64,000 nt of DNA from Pseudomonas pudica. Its GTDB lineage: Bacteria; Pseudomonadota; Gammaproteobacteria; Pseudomonadales; Pseudomonadaceae. The DNA is taken from positions 1 through 64,000 of the forward strand of contig NZ_JADLJS010000003.1 in assembly GCF_015680405.1 (NCBI RefSeq), given 5' to 3'. Made by a program: the position numbers and the translations under genes. Positions 1-9,306 of this stretch are shown piece after piece. Every line of letters starts with the position of its first letter. The first letter of the stretch is position 1. The notes beneath the pieces were generated by a model that was given only the letters and a program-made list of their open reading frames with translations, ran no database searches and had not been told where the DNA came from.

Positions 1-2
1 TC

Positions 3-281
3 AATCACGACAGCGGAAAGTCCGTGGGCAAGCGCTTTATCTCAGGAGGCCGATTTGAGGTCAGGCGTGCGCTGTACATGGCGTGCCTGGTAGCGGTGAA
101 ACATAATCCAACGCTCAAAGCCCGATATGAGGCGCTGCGTGGGCGAGGGAAACTTGCCAAGGTTGCGCTTGTAGCCTGCATAAGAATCTTCATCGTGCGC
201 CTCAATGCGATGCTCAGAACAGGCACGCCGTGGCGGGATGACTTACCGCAGCCTGAAAACATGGCGCAGATCACAGCGTGA
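3..281 (+). CDS. IS110-family transposase, C-terminal fragment
   Basis: The open frame enters from the window edge and ends at a stop at 279-281, giving 93 residues. It holds the C-terminal IS116/IS110/IS902 domain: a DSGK...GGR stretch followed by the EVRRALYMA helix, then a basic segment ending in LNAMLRTGTPWRD. These are typical of the end of IS110 transposases (serine-containing C-terminal domain, DEDD N-terminal domain). The N-terminal catalytic part lies outside the window, so whether the element is intact cannot be judged. A GTG at 24 could be miscalled as a start; homology clearly continues upstream of it. Confidence 0.8.
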   Translation, partial: NHDSGKSVGKRFISGGRFEVRRALYMACLVAVKHNPTLKARYEALRGRGKLAKVALVACIRIFIVRLNAMLRTGTPWRDDLPQPENMAQITA

Positions 282-374
282 TCCCTGTGGGGGCGGGTTA
301 CCCGCGAAGAAGACACCGCGATGGATGGCACGGGCTTCGCCCGTGTTCGCGGGCAAGCCCGCTCCCACAGGGAT
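281..374. repeat. REP pair (inverted)
   Basis: Two REP units face each other (CCCTGTGGG...CCCGCGAAG and TTCGCGGGC...CCACAGGG), separated by about 40 bases, directly after the IS110 stop. The left arm carries a GGGGGCGGGTTA variant. Confidence 0.85.
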
Positions 375-447
375 CACGCCAGCTTTTAGAAATTGAGCAA
401 GACAGTTGCTCCCACTTCGACAGCACTGGCCTCAAGGGCTGTGCTAT

Positions 448-480
448 CCCTGTGGGAGCTGGCTTGCCGGCGATTGGGCC
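448..480. repeat. single REP unit
   Basis: A lone REP half (CCCTGTGGGAGCTGGCTTGC followed by CGGCGAT) of the GAGCTGGCTTGCCGGCGAT subtype, just downstream of the ycaO-like stop. The inverted partner is absent. Confidence 0.75.
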
Positions 481-518
481 AGAACGGACAGTACAAGATA
501 GCGGTTGGAGCGCTGCGG

Positions 519-2708
519 CTATCCGGCGAACTTGGCCCGCGCCGCATGTAGCTTCTTGTAGCTTTCGATCAGGCGCAGGTGGCGATCGAGGCCTTCGAGC
601 TTCATGCTGGTCGGGGTCAGGCCATGGAAACGTACGCTGCCGTCCACCGAGCCCAACACCGCGTCCATGCGCGGGTTGCCGAACATGCGCCGGAAGTTGG
701 CTTCGTAATCGTCCATTTCCAGTTCGTCGTCCAGCAGCACTTCCAGCACCACGTTCAACGCTTGGTAGAACAGGCCGCGCTCGACGGTGTTGTCGTTGAA
801 CTGCAGGAACGCCTCGACCAGCTCCTTGGCGTCCTCGAAGCGCTGTACCGCCAGGCAGATGAGCAGCTTCAGCTCCAGAATGGTCAGCTGGCCCCACACC
901 GTGTTCTCGTCGAACTCCACGCCGATCAGCGTGGTGATGGTGGTGTAGTCATCCACATCGCAGTTGTCCAAGCGCTTGAGCAGCAGCTTGAGGGAACGGT
1001 TGTCCAGGCTGTGCAGGTTGAGGATGTCGGCGCGGAACGACAGGGCGCGGTTGGTGTTGTCCCAGATCAGGTCCTCGACCGGGTAGATCTCCGAATAACC
1101 CGGTACCAGGATGCGGCAGGCGGTGGCGCCAAGGTTGTCGTACACGGCCATGTACACTTCCTTGCCCAGGTCCTCGAGGATGCCGAACAGGGTCGCGGCT
1201 TCCTGCACGTTGGAATCCTCGCCGTGGCCGGAGAAGTCCCACTCGACGAACTCGAAGTCGGCCTTGGCGCTGAAGAAGCGCCACGACACCACGCCGCTGG
1301 AATCGATGAAGTGCTCGACGAAGTTGTTCGGTTCGGTCAGCGCGTGGCTTTCGAAGGTCGGTTGCGGCAGGTCGTTCAAACCTTCGAAGCTGCGGCCCTG
1401 AAGCAGTTCGGTGAGGCTGCGCTCCAGCGCCACTTCCAGGCTCGGGTGGGCGCCGAAAGAAGCGAACACGCCGCCGGTGCGCGGGTTCATCAAGGTCACG
1501 CACATTACCGGGAACTCGCCACCCAGCGACGCATCCTTGACCAGCACCGGGAAGCCCTGCTCTTCCAGGCCCTGGATGCCGGCGACGATGGCCGGGTACT
1601 TGGCCAGCACCTCCTGCGGCACATCTGGCAGGCACAGCTCGCCTTCGAGGATTTCGCGCTTCACGGCGCGCTCGAAGATTTCCGACAGGCACTGCACCTG
1701 CGCCTCGGCCAGGGTGTTGCCGGCACTCATGCCGTTGCTGAGGAACAGGTTCTCGATCAGGTTGGACGGGAAGTACACCACCTGCTGGTCGGACTGGCGC
1801 ACGAATGGCAACGAGCAGATGCCGCGCGCGGTATTGCCCGAGTTGGTGTCGTACAGGTGCGAGCCACGCAGCTCGCCGTCCGGGTTGTAGATTGCCAGGC
1901 AGTGCTCATCGAGGATCTCGGCCGGCAGCGCATCGCGCGGGCCGGGTTTGAACCACTGCTCGTTCGGGTAGTGCACGAACGACGCGTTGGCCAGGTCCTC
2001 GCCCCAGAACTGATCGTTGTAGAAGAAGTTGCAGTTCAGCCGCTCGATGAACTCGCCCAGCGCCGAGGCCAGCGCGGCCTCCTTGGTCGCGCCCTTGCCG
2101 TTGGTGAAGCACATCGGCGACTGGGCGTCGCGCACATGCAGCGACCACACGTTGGGCACGATGTTGCGCCACGAGGCGATCTCGATCTTCATCCCCAGCC
2201 CGGCGAGGATGCCCGACATGTTGGCGATGGTCTGCTCCAGCGGCAGGTCCTTGCCGGGGATATAGGTGCTGGTGTCCGCCACCGGCATCAGCAGGCCCTG
2301 GGCATCGGCATCGAGGTTGTCGACCACTTCGATCACGAACTCGGGGCCGGTCTGCACCACCTTCTTCACCGTGCAGCGGTCGATGGAGCGCAGGATGCCT
2401 TGGCGGTCCTTCTCGGAAATGTCCTCGGGCAACTCGACCTGGATCTTGAAGACCTGGTTGTAGCGGTTTTCCGGGTCGACGATGTTGTTCTGCGACAGGC
2501 GGATGTTTTCGGTGGGGATGTCGCGGGTCTGGCAGTACAGCTTGACGAAGTAAGCCGCGCACAAGGCCGAAGACGCCAGGAAATAGTCGAACGGCCCCGG
2601 GGCCGAGCCATCACCCTTGTAGCGAATCGGTTGGTCGGCGATCACCGTGAAGTCGTCGAACTTGGCTTCGAGACGGAGATTGTCGAGAAAATTGACCTTG
2701 ATTTCCAT
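519..2708 (-). CDS. OsmC-domain / YcaO-domain protein (RimO accessory factor-like)
   Basis: 729 residues. The first ~135 residues look like an OsmC domain (MEIKVNFLDNLRLEAKFDDF...), and the rest is a YcaO ATP-binding domain with the ALGEFIERLNCNFFYND and EIFERAVKREIL segments characteristic of YcaO proteins. YcaO enzymes activate backbone amides with ATP. The E. coli homologue is linked to RimO-dependent methylthiolation of ribosomal protein S12, but its exact activity is unsettled. No RiPP precursor or partner cyclodehydratase is adjacent, which favours the housekeeping type. The ATG at 2708 was chosen because it starts the OsmC homology; the frame also runs open upstream through REP DNA, which is not coding. 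Confidence 0.88.
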   Translation of the reverse strand: MEIKVNFLDNLRLEAKFDDFTVIADQPIRYKGDGSAPGPFDYFLASSALCAAYFVKLYCQTRDIPTENIRLSQNNIVDPENRYNQVFKIQVELPEDISEKDRQGILRSIDRCTVKKVVQTGPEFVIEVVDNLDADAQGLLMPVADTSTYIPGKDLPLEQTIANMSGILAGLGMKIEIASWRNIVPNVWSLHVRDAQSPMCFTNGKGATKEAALASALGEFIERLNCNFFYNDQFWGEDLANASFVHYPNEQWFKPGPRDALPAEILDEHCLAIYNPDGELRGSHLYDTNSGNTARGICSLPFVRQSDQQVVYFPSNLIENLFLSNGMSAGNTLAEAQVQCLSEIFERAVKREILEGELCLPDVPQEVLAKYPAIVAGIQGLEEQGFPVLVKDASLGGEFPVMCVTLMNPRTGGVFASFGAHPSLEVALERSLTELLQGRSFEGLNDLPQPTFESHALTEPNNFVEHFIDSSGVVSWRFFSAKADFEFVEWDFSGHGEDSNVQEAATLFGILEDLGKEVYMAVYDNLGATACRILVPGYSEIYPVEDLIWDNTNRALSFRADILNLHSLDNRSLKLLLKRLDNCDVDDYTTITTLIGVEFDENTVWGQLTILELKLLICLAVQRFEDAKELVEAFLQFNDNTVERGLFYQALNVVLEVLLDDELEMDDYEANFRRMFGNPRMDAVLGSVDGSVRFHGLTPTSMKLEGLDRHLRLIESYKKLHAARAKFAG

Positions 2709-2805
2709 GCGGGGATTACCGTGATTTAAGCGTGCAAAACGAAATTGGCCGGCATTATCCGGGTTTTCGCTGCGGAAGTCCTCTTCACCTCCAAATGCGC
2801 TTTCT

Positions 2806-2915
2806 TGTAGGAGCGGCATTGTGTCGCGATGGGCCGCAAAGCGGCCCCTTACAATACTGCATGCTGCCCTGGGGCCGCTGCGCGCCCCATCGCGACACAA
2901 GGCCGCTCCTACAGG
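2806..2915. repeat. REP pair, TAGGAGCGG subtype
   Basis: Inverted units (TGTAGGAGCGGCATTGTG... and ...CACAAGGCCGCTCCTACA) with inner GGGCCGCAAAGCGGCCCC-like stems. It fills most of the 384-base gap between the YcaO-like gene and the oxidoreductase operon. I see nothing else in that gap except a likely promoter zone upstream of 3093. Confidence 0.8.
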
Positions 2916-3092
2916 CGATAGCGCACATCGCCGCTTGCGCATTTCACCGAATTGCTTGCCTGATCCTCTGAACCTGCGCCCGCCAACAGACCAGCGGTCA
3001 CCCCGCTGTGCTAGCGTTTCTGCACTGGGGAGCACCGTATTCCCCGATCAGAAGAATCCAAGCGACAGCAACCGTTGACGGGCAGGTGAACC

Positions 3093-3548
3093 ATGGAACT
3101 ACGCATCAACCAGAAGACCTACCAGGTCGAGGCAGACGCCGATACGCCCCTGCTGTGGGTGATCCGCGACGACCTGGGGCTGACCGGCACCAAGTATGGC
3201 TGCGGCCTGGCCCAGTGCGGCGCCTGTTCGGTGCTGGTGGACGGCAACGTGGTGCGCGCCTGCGTCACCCCGGTGGCCGGCGTGGTCGGGCGCGAAGTGA
3301 CCACCATCGAGGCGATCGAGGCCGATGCCGTCGGCAAACGCGTGGTCGCAGCCTGGGTCGAGCACCAGGTGGCCCAGTGCGGCTACTGCCAGTCCGGCCA
3401 GGTAATGGCGGCCACGGCGCTGCTCAAGCACACGCCCAAGCCCAGTGACGCCCAGATCGAGGCCGCCATGGTCAACCTGTGCCGCTGCGGCACCTACAAC
3501 GCCATCCATGCCGCCATGCATGAGCTGGCCCAAGGGGAGAAGGCCTGA
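3093..3548 (+). CDS. (2Fe-2S) subunit of a molybdenum hydroxylase (isoquinoline 1-oxidoreductase alpha-like)
   Basis: 151 residues, the usual length for a small IorA/NicA-type iron-sulfur subunit of the xanthine oxidase family. The plant-ferredoxin-type cluster ligands appear as YGCGLAQCGAC plus a later Cys. The second [2Fe-2S] site is CGYCQSGQ and CRCGTY. It should shuttle electrons from the molybdenum centre of the next gene product to the downstream cytochrome. Its stop overlaps the next ATG by one base (TGATG), so the two are translationally coupled. The substrate cannot be read from sequence; N-heterocycles or aldehydes are typical for the family. Confidence 0.93.
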   Translation: MELRINQKTYQVEADADTPLLWVIRDDLGLTGTKYGCGLAQCGACSVLVDGNVVRACVTPVAGVVGREVTTIEAIEADAVGKRVVAAWVEHQVAQCGYCQSGQVMAATALLKHTPKPSDAQIEAAMVNLCRCGTYNAIHAAMHELAQGEKA

Positions 3549-5797
3549 TGAACACACCAGTCGATACCCCCGCCGAACTGCTCAGGCTGCAACTGGGCGA
3601 AACGGTCAACCTGTCACGTCGGCGCTTTCTTGCCGGCACGGCTGTCGGTGCCCTGGTGCTGGGTTTCGGCCTGCCCATGGGGTCGGCCCGCGTGCAGGCA
3701 GCCGCCGCCGCAACCCCGGAGCGCGGCACGCAGGTGCCGGCGTTTCTGGAGATCCGACCGGACGGCAAAGTGCGCCTGCTCAGCCCGTTCATGGAAGGTG
3801 GCCAAGGCCCCTTCACCGCCATGGCGCAGATCGTGGGTGAAGAGCTGGACGTCGACCCGGCCAATTTTGTGGTCGACAGCGCGCCGCCCGGCGAAGCCTA
3901 TGTAGTGATGGAGAACGGCATGCGCATCACCGGCGGCAGCATGTCGGTGCGCATGAGCTACCCGACCATGCGCCGCCTGGGCGCCCTCGCCCGGGCCATG
4001 CTGCTGCAGGCGGGCGCCGAGCAGCTGGGCGTGCCGGTCGAAGAACTCTCCACCACGCCGGGCCATGTGGTACATACCACGACTGGCCGCTCCATTCCCT
4101 ACGGTGAACTGGCCGGACGCGCCATGGACCTGCCAGTACCGGACCCAGCCAGCGTCAAGCTGCGCGACCCCAGCCAGTTTCGCTGGATCGGCAAACCGGT
4201 ACGTCGCCTGGATGCCTACGACAAGTCCACCGGCAAGGCCGTATACAGCATCGACATCAAGGTCGACGGCATGCTCCACGCCGCCGTGCAGCACGCACCA
4301 CGCCTGGGCATGACCGTCGGTAGCCTGCGCAACGAAGACCAGGTCAAGGCCATGAAAGGCGTGCATTCGGTGCATCAGCTGCCGGGTGCCGTGGCGGTGG
4401 TTGCCGAACGCTGGTGGCACGCCAAGCGCGCGGTCGAAGCCATCCAGGTGGACTGGAAGGAGCCCGCGGCCGACAGCCCGGTACGGCCGATGCCGGCCGA
4501 TTTCTCCAGCGATGGTTGGCGCGAGCACCTGGCCACGGTCACGGGCCCGGCGCGCGACGACGAAAACCAGGGCGACGTGGCCGGTATGCTGGCCAGTGCC
4601 AAGACCCGGGTCGAAGCAACCTACCACAACCAGTACCTCAACCACGCACAGCTGGAGCCGCCGTCGGCACTGGCGCGCTTCAACCCGGACGGCAGCCTGG
4701 AAGTGTGGCTGCCCAACCAGGCGCCGGACATGTTCCGTGACGACATTGCCAAACGCACCGGCCTGGCCCCGGCGCAGATCACCCTGCATTCGCCGTTGCT
4801 GGGCGGTTTCTTTGGCCGCCACTTCCTGTACGACTCGGCCAATCCCTATCCACAGGCCATTGCCTTGGCCAAGGCGGTCGGCCGGCCGGTGAAACTCATC
4901 TGGAGCCGCGAAGAGGAATTCCTCCGCGATGTGTTGCGCCCGGTCGCCGTGGTCAAGTTCCGCGCCGGGCTGGATGCCGATGGCCTGCCGGTGGCCCTCG
5001 AAGCAGTGAGCGCCACCGAAGGCCCGACCGAAGCCATCGCTGGCAAGCAAGGCGAAAAACTCGACCCTACCGCGCTCGAAGGGCTGTCGGGCAAGTCCTA
5101 CGCCATCGCCAACAAGCGCATCGCGCAGATCTATGTAAAAGGCCCGGCCATGCTCGGCTACTGGCGCTCGGTGGGCAACTCGCTGAACGACTTCTTCTAT
5201 GAATCGTTCCTCGACGAGCTGGCCGACAAAGGCGGCAAGGACCCGTTCGAACTGCGCCTGCACCTGCTGCGCGACAACCAGCGCCTGACCAACCTGTTGC
5301 AGGCCGTCGCAGAGCTTTCCGGCGGCTGGAAGCGTGGGCCGTTCACCGCCGAGGATGGCAGCAAGCGGGCGCGTGGCGTGGCCATGGCCTCGCCGTTCGG
5401 CTCGGAGGCAGCGGTCATTGCCGAGGTGTCGATCGAGAATGGCCAGGTCAAGGTGCACGACATCTGGCAGGCCATCGACCCGGGCAGCATCGTCAACCCG
5501 GCGATCATCGAGCATCAGGTCAACGGCGCCGTCGCCTTGGGCCTGTCGCAGACACTGCTGGAAGAAGCGGTGTACGTGGATGGCAAGCCGCGCGCGCGCA
5601 ACTACGACCTGTACCCGATCCTGCCGCCGTCGCGCATGGCCAGGGTACACGTGCGCATTGTCGAAAGCGGGGCGAAGATGGGCGGCATCGGCGAGCCACC
5701 GTTGCCCGCAGTGGCACCGGCGGTGGCCAACGCAGTCGCGCAGCTCACCGGCCAGCGCGTGCGCAGCCTGCCATTGAGCCGCCATACCTTCAGCTGA
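3548..5797 (+). CDS. molybdopterin-binding subunit of a xanthine dehydrogenase-family oxidoreductase (IorB-like)
   Basis: 749 residues. The N-terminus carries a twin-arginine-like signal (LSRRRFLAGTAVGALVLGFG at residues ~20-40, ending near AxA), so the enzyme is probably exported folded to the periplasm, unlike cytoplasmic XdhB. Aldehyde oxidase/xanthine dehydrogenase MoCo-binding segments follow (GGFFGRHF near residue 420; GIGEPPLPAVAPAVANA near the C-terminus, holding the probable catalytic Glu). It pairs with the [2Fe-2S] protein upstream and the cytochrome c downstream, giving a three-component membrane-linked dehydrogenase. Exact substrate unknown. Confidence 0.92.
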   Translation: MNTPVDTPAELLRLQLGETVNLSRRRFLAGTAVGALVLGFGLPMGSARVQAAAAATPERGTQVPAFLEIRPDGKVRLLSPFMEGGQGPFTAMAQIVGEELDVDPANFVVDSAPPGEAYVVMENGMRITGGSMSVRMSYPTMRRLGALARAMLLQAGAEQLGVPVEELSTTPGHVVHTTTGRSIPYGELAGRAMDLPVPDPASVKLRDPSQFRWIGKPVRRLDAYDKSTGKAVYSIDIKVDGMLHAAVQHAPRLGMTVGSLRNEDQVKAMKGVHSVHQLPGAVAVVAERWWHAKRAVEAIQVDWKEPAADSPVRPMPADFSSDGWREHLATVTGPARDDENQGDVAGMLASAKTRVEATYHNQYLNHAQLEPPSALARFNPDGSLEVWLPNQAPDMFRDDIAKRTGLAPAQITLHSPLLGGFFGRHFLYDSANPYPQAIALAKAVGRPVKLIWSREEEFLRDVLRPVAVVKFRAGLDADGLPVALEAVSATEGPTEAIAGKQGEKLDPTALEGLSGKSYAIANKRIAQIYVKGPAMLGYWRSVGNSLNDFFYESFLDELADKGGKDPFELRLHLLRDNQRLTNLLQAVAELSGGWKRGPFTAEDGSKRARGVAMASPFGSEAAVIAEVSIENGQVKVHDIWQAIDPGSIVNPAIIEHQVNGAVALGLSQTLLEEAVYVDGKPRARNYDLYPILPPSRMARVHVRIVESGAKMGGIGEPPLPAVAPAVANAVAQLTGQRVRSLPLSRHTFS

Positions 5798-5814
5798 GCA
5801 GACAAGGACGCCCC

Positions 5815-7158
5815 ATGACCCATCGTTTCGCAAGAACTGCTGGCTGGCTGGCGCTGCCGTGCCTGGTCGCGGCAGGCCTGCTGGCCTGGTACGTCACCCG
5901 CGAGCCCGCCTCGCCATTTGCCGATGTGCAGGCCACCACTGCCGACCCGGCGCTGATCAGCCGTGGCGAGTACGTGGCCCGCCTCAGCGACTGCGTGGCC
6001 TGCCACAGCCTGCCGGACGGCAAACCGTTCGCTGGCGGGCTGGAAATGGCCACCCCGCTGGGGGCGATTCACGCCACCAATATCACCCCCGACCGCAACA
6101 CCGGCATCGGTGGCTACAGCCTGGCCGACTTCGACCGTGCCGTGCGCCAAGGCGTCGCGCCCGGTGGCCGGCGGCTGTACCCGGCCATGCCCTACCCGTC
6201 CTACGCCAAGCTCAGCGATGACGATGTAAAGGCGCTGTATGCCTTCTTCATGCACGGCGTGCAACCCGTGCAGCAAGCCAACCTTGCCAGCGACATTCCC
6301 TGGCCGCTGAACTGGCGCTGGCCCATTGCGATGTGGAACGGGCTGTTCGCCGCCACCGCTCCGTACGCCGACCAGGCCGGGCAGGATGCGCAGTGGAACC
6401 GCGGTGCCTACATCGTCCAGGGCCCTGGCCACTGTGGCAGCTGCCATACGCCGCGCGGCCTGGCCTTCAACGAAAAGGCCCTGGATGACAGCGGCAAGCC
6501 ATTCCTCGCTGGTGCCCTGCTCGATGGCTGGTATGCACCGAGCCTGCGTGCCGACCCCAACACCGGGCTGGGTCGCTGGAGCGAGGCCGAGATCGCGCAG
6601 TTCCTCAAGACCGGCCGCAATCGGCATGCGGTGGTATTCGGCTCGATGACCGAGGCATTCAACAACTCCACGCAATTCATGAGTGACGACGACCTGGCCG
6701 CCATCGCCCGCTACCTGAAGTCGCTGCCCGGCGACCCGCAACGCGACGGTGCGCCGTGGCAGTACCAGGCCGAAACGACGGCCGCGCTGCTCGACAGCCC
6801 TGGGGGGCATACCTATGTAACCCGCTGTGCGTCGTGCCACGGCCTGGATGGCAAGGGCCAGGCCGAATGGATGCCACCTTTGGCAGGCGCTACTTCGGCA
6901 CTGGCCAAGGAAGACGCCTCGGCGATCAATATCACCCTCAATGGTTCGCAGCGGGTGGTGACGGCCGGGTTGCCCGATGCGTATCGCATGCCGGCCTTCC
7001 GTGAGCAATTGAGTGACCAGGAAATTGCCGATGTGCTGGGTTTCGTGCGCAGTGCCTGGGGGAACCATGGTGGCGCGGTGAATCCGCAGGCGGTGGGCAA
7101 GTTGCGTGGGCATACCGACCCGGCCAGCAGTAGCCCGATCATTTTGCACATGCGCTGA
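5815..7158 (+). CDS. membrane-anchored triheme cytochrome c
   Basis: 447 residues with an N-terminal hydrophobic anchor (residues ~9-27) and three heme-binding CxxCH motifs: CVACH at 60-64, CGSCH at 207-211 and CASCH at 338-342. This arrangement matches the cytochrome subunit of alcohol, aldehyde and gluconate dehydrogenases. It starts 17 bases after the molybdopterin subunit, behind an AAGGA ribosome site, and should pass electrons from the periplasmic molybdenum hydroxylase to the quinone pool or terminal oxidases. Confidence 0.94.
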   Translation: MTHRFARTAGWLALPCLVAAGLLAWYVTREPASPFADVQATTADPALISRGEYVARLSDCVACHSLPDGKPFAGGLEMATPLGAIHATNITPDRNTGIGGYSLADFDRAVRQGVAPGGRRLYPAMPYPSYAKLSDDDVKALYAFFMHGVQPVQQANLASDIPWPLNWRWPIAMWNGLFAATAPYADQAGQDAQWNRGAYIVQGPGHCGSCHTPRGLAFNEKALDDSGKPFLAGALLDGWYAPSLRADPNTGLGRWSEAEIAQFLKTGRNRHAVVFGSMTEAFNNSTQFMSDDDLAAIARYLKSLPGDPQRDGAPWQYQAETTAALLDSPGGHTYVTRCASCHGLDGKGQAEWMPPLAGATSALAKEDASAINITLNGSQRVVTAGLPDAYRMPAFREQLSDQEIADVLGFVRSAWGNHGGAVNPQAVGKLRGHTDPASSSPIILHMR

Positions 7159-7163
7159 AATTT

Positions 7164-7280
7164 GGTGGCTGTACCGGCCTCTTCGCGGGTAAACCCGCTC
7201 CCACAGGTACTGCACAGGTCTTGGGAGTGGTGCAATCCTGTGGGAGCGGGTTTACCCGCGAAGAGGCCGGCACAGCCACC
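7164..7280. repeat. REP pair (REPIN-like)
   Basis: Near-perfect long inverted pair starting GGTGGCTGTACCGGCC and ending GGCCGGCACAGCCACC, with TCTTCGCGGGTAAACCCGCT and its complement inside. It sits between the cytochrome and XdhC genes and could act as a partial transcription barrier inside an otherwise co-directional set. Confidence 0.88.
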
Positions 7281-7309
7281 CTTGAACACCAGGCTTTACC
7301 GGAGTACCC

Positions 7310-8329
7310 ATGGAAAGCATCGACCTGCTGGTCCTGCGCACCACCCGAGACTGGCTCGCCGCCGGCCACCGCACCTTGCTGGCTACAGTCGCCCGCACCT
7401 GGGGCTCTTCCCCCCGCCCAGTGGGCTCGATGATGGCCCTGCGCAGCGACGGCCGTGTGGTCGGCAGTGTCTCTGGCGGCTGCATCGAGGACGACCTCAT
7501 TCACCGCTACACCAATGCCTATGGCGGCCCCGGCATGCCCGGCGGCATGCCCCAGGTGGTGCGCTTTGGCGTCAGTGCCGACGAGGCACACCGCTTCGGC
7601 CTGCCCTGTGGCGGCACCCTCGAACTGGTGCTGGAATTCGCCCCGTCGCTGCCACACCTGGAGCAACTGCTCGCCGACCTCGACGGCGGCAATCTGGTAC
7701 GCCGTGGGCTTGACCTGCGCAGCGGGGAGACCAACCTTACCGCCACCACCACGCCCGAACTGTTCAGTTTCGATGGCCGGCACATGCTCAGCACCCTGGG
7801 CCCCGGCTATCGCCTACTGCTGATCGGTGCCGGCGCGCTGGCCGAATACCTGGCGACCATGGCCCTGTTCAATGGCTTCAGCGTTTCACTGTGCGATCCG
7901 CGCCCCGAGTACACGGCAGGCTGGAACGTTGCCGGCGTCAACCACCTGGCCGGCATGCCGGACGACGTGGTCCGCGCCTTCGCCCCAGACCTGCGCAGCG
8001 CAATCGTTGCCGTCAGCCACGACCCCAAGCTGGACGACCTGGCCTTGCTCGAAGCCCTGCACAGCCCGGCGTTCTATATCGGTGCCATCGGCTCACGGCG
8101 CAACAGCCAGCTGCGCCGCGAGCGGCTGATCGAACACTTTGGCGAAAGCGAAGCGTCGTTGCAGCGCCTGCACGGTCCTATCGGCATCTATATCGGTAGC
8201 AAGACCCCGGCCGAGATTGCCGTCAGCGTCATGGCCGAGATCCTCGCTGCGAAGAACGATGTCACCCTGCCCGGCGCAGTCAGTGTGACCCGGGCCAAGG
8301 AAGCCGAACAGCTGGCCCGCTCCCTGTAG
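7310..8329 (+). CDS. XdhC/CoxI-family molybdenum cofactor maturation protein
   Basis: 339 residues. An N-terminal XdhC-CoxI domain (LLATVARTWGSSPRPVGSMM; SGGCIEDDLI) is followed by a C-terminal Rossmann-type XdhC domain (LLLIGAGALAEYLATMALF; AIGSRRNSQLRRERL). Family members bind the molybdenum cofactor, protect or sulfurate it, and load it into xanthine-oxidase-family enzymes. Its place after the molybdopterin subunit and cytochrome points to service for that enzyme, by analogy with PaoD and XdhC. It starts at ATG 7310 behind CCGGAG. A REP pair separates it from the cytochrome gene. Confidence 0.9.
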   Translation: MESIDLLVLRTTRDWLAAGHRTLLATVARTWGSSPRPVGSMMALRSDGRVVGSVSGGCIEDDLIHRYTNAYGGPGMPGGMPQVVRFGVSADEAHRFGLPCGGTLELVLEFAPSLPHLEQLLADLDGGNLVRRGLDLRSGETNLTATTTPELFSFDGRHMLSTLGPGYRLLLIGAGALAEYLATMALFNGFSVSLCDPRPEYTAGWNVAGVNHLAGMPDDVVRAFAPDLRSAIVAVSHDPKLDDLALLEALHSPAFYIGAIGSRRNSQLRRERLIEHFGESEASLQRLHGPIGIYIGSKTPAEIAVSVMAEILAAKNDVTLPGAVSVTRAKEAEQLARSL

Positions 8330-8350
8330 GAGCGCATACCAGGCTGCTAT

Positions 8351-9139
8351 TTATTGCCAACGCTCCAGGTTTTGCTGCAGCAGTTGCTCCGGCAACGCAC
8401 CGGCAACGATCTTTTCCATCTCCTTCGCCAGTGCCTCACGCAGCTGCGGCTGGTTGCAGGGCGAATCATGCGACAGCGCCAGGTACAACCCTTCGCTGGA
8501 TATCGGTGGTTCCAGCACCTGCAAAGTGTCGGCAATCCCCAATGTGCGCGCCAGCGCCAAGCCGGGATACTGCTCGTACACCACGTAATCGCTGCGCTTG
8601 TGCATCAACTTCTCGAATGCCTGCCTGGCACCAGGTACCGCTTCGAGGGTGAGGTTGGTCCTGGCGTAATCGTCGAACTGCTGGCCGTGGCTGTTGTTGA
8701 CCAGCGTGCCGCCTTTGCGGCCCTTGAGGTCGGCCCATTGCCGGTAGGCAAAGGCATTGTCCTGGCGCACCCAGATAACGCTGGGTGTATGCAGAAATGC
8801 CGGGGTGATGAAGTCCATCTGTTGCTGGCGGACCTTGGTCAGGAAATACCCGGCCATCAGGTCGATCCGGCCCGTGCGTACCTCTTCCTGGGCGCGCGAC
8901 CACGGCCCGCCGTAGACCACCTCGATTTCCAACCCCAATTGCTCGCCCAGATACTTGAGCAGGTCGGCATTGGCACCGATCAGTTGCTGGGGGTTTTGCG
9001 GATCGCGCCACAGGTAGGGGGGGTATTCCGGGTTACCGGTGGCAGTCAGCCGCCGGCATTCCTCGTGCGCTACCGCCACCAGCGGCAGCAGCAGGCACGG
9101 CAATAACAGCAAAGCGTGGCGAAAGCAGCGCTCGATCAT
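8351..9139 (-). CDS. periplasmic solute-binding protein (SBP family 3)
   Basis: 262 residues from ATG 9139. The first ~24 residues are a Sec signal peptide (RHALLLLPCLLLPLVAVAHE). The mature part begins CRRLTATGNPEYPPYLWRDP and includes GRIDLMAGYFLTKVRQQQMD, typical of the family-3 amino-acid/polar-solute binding fold. No permease or ATPase gene is adjacent, so it is an orphan binding or sensory protein. The reading frame stays open to 9253, but those residues precede a convincing signal peptide and are not included. Confidence 0.82.
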   Translation of the reverse strand: MIERCFRHALLLLPCLLLPLVAVAHEECRRLTATGNPEYPPYLWRDPQNPQQLIGANADLLKYLGEQLGLEIEVVYGGPWSRAQEEVRTGRIDLMAGYFLTKVRQQQMDFITPAFLHTPSVIWVRQDNAFAYRQWADLKGRKGGTLVNNSHGQQFDDYARTNLTLEAVPGARQAFEKLMHKRSDYVVYEQYPGLALARTLGIADTLQVLEPPISSEGLYLALSHDSPCNQPQLREALAKEMEKIVAGALPEQLLQQNLERWQ

Positions 9140-9306
9140 CGACAACCCTCGGCACATGTGACCTCCGCAGACCTGGAGCGGTGGCCAAAGGCTGCCACAT
9201 CCTGTGGTCGACTGCAGCACCCCTCTGTGCGTGCTGTAGACAGTCTGGACCATGCATGGCCATCAGGTTGGCCATTTATCGGCCAGCGGGGAGCGCCCCT
9301 CGTACT

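Noticed and set aside
579..2729. 716-codon plus-strand open frame
   Set aside because: Antisense shadow of the OsmC-YcaO gene; low-complexity translation with no recognisable domain.
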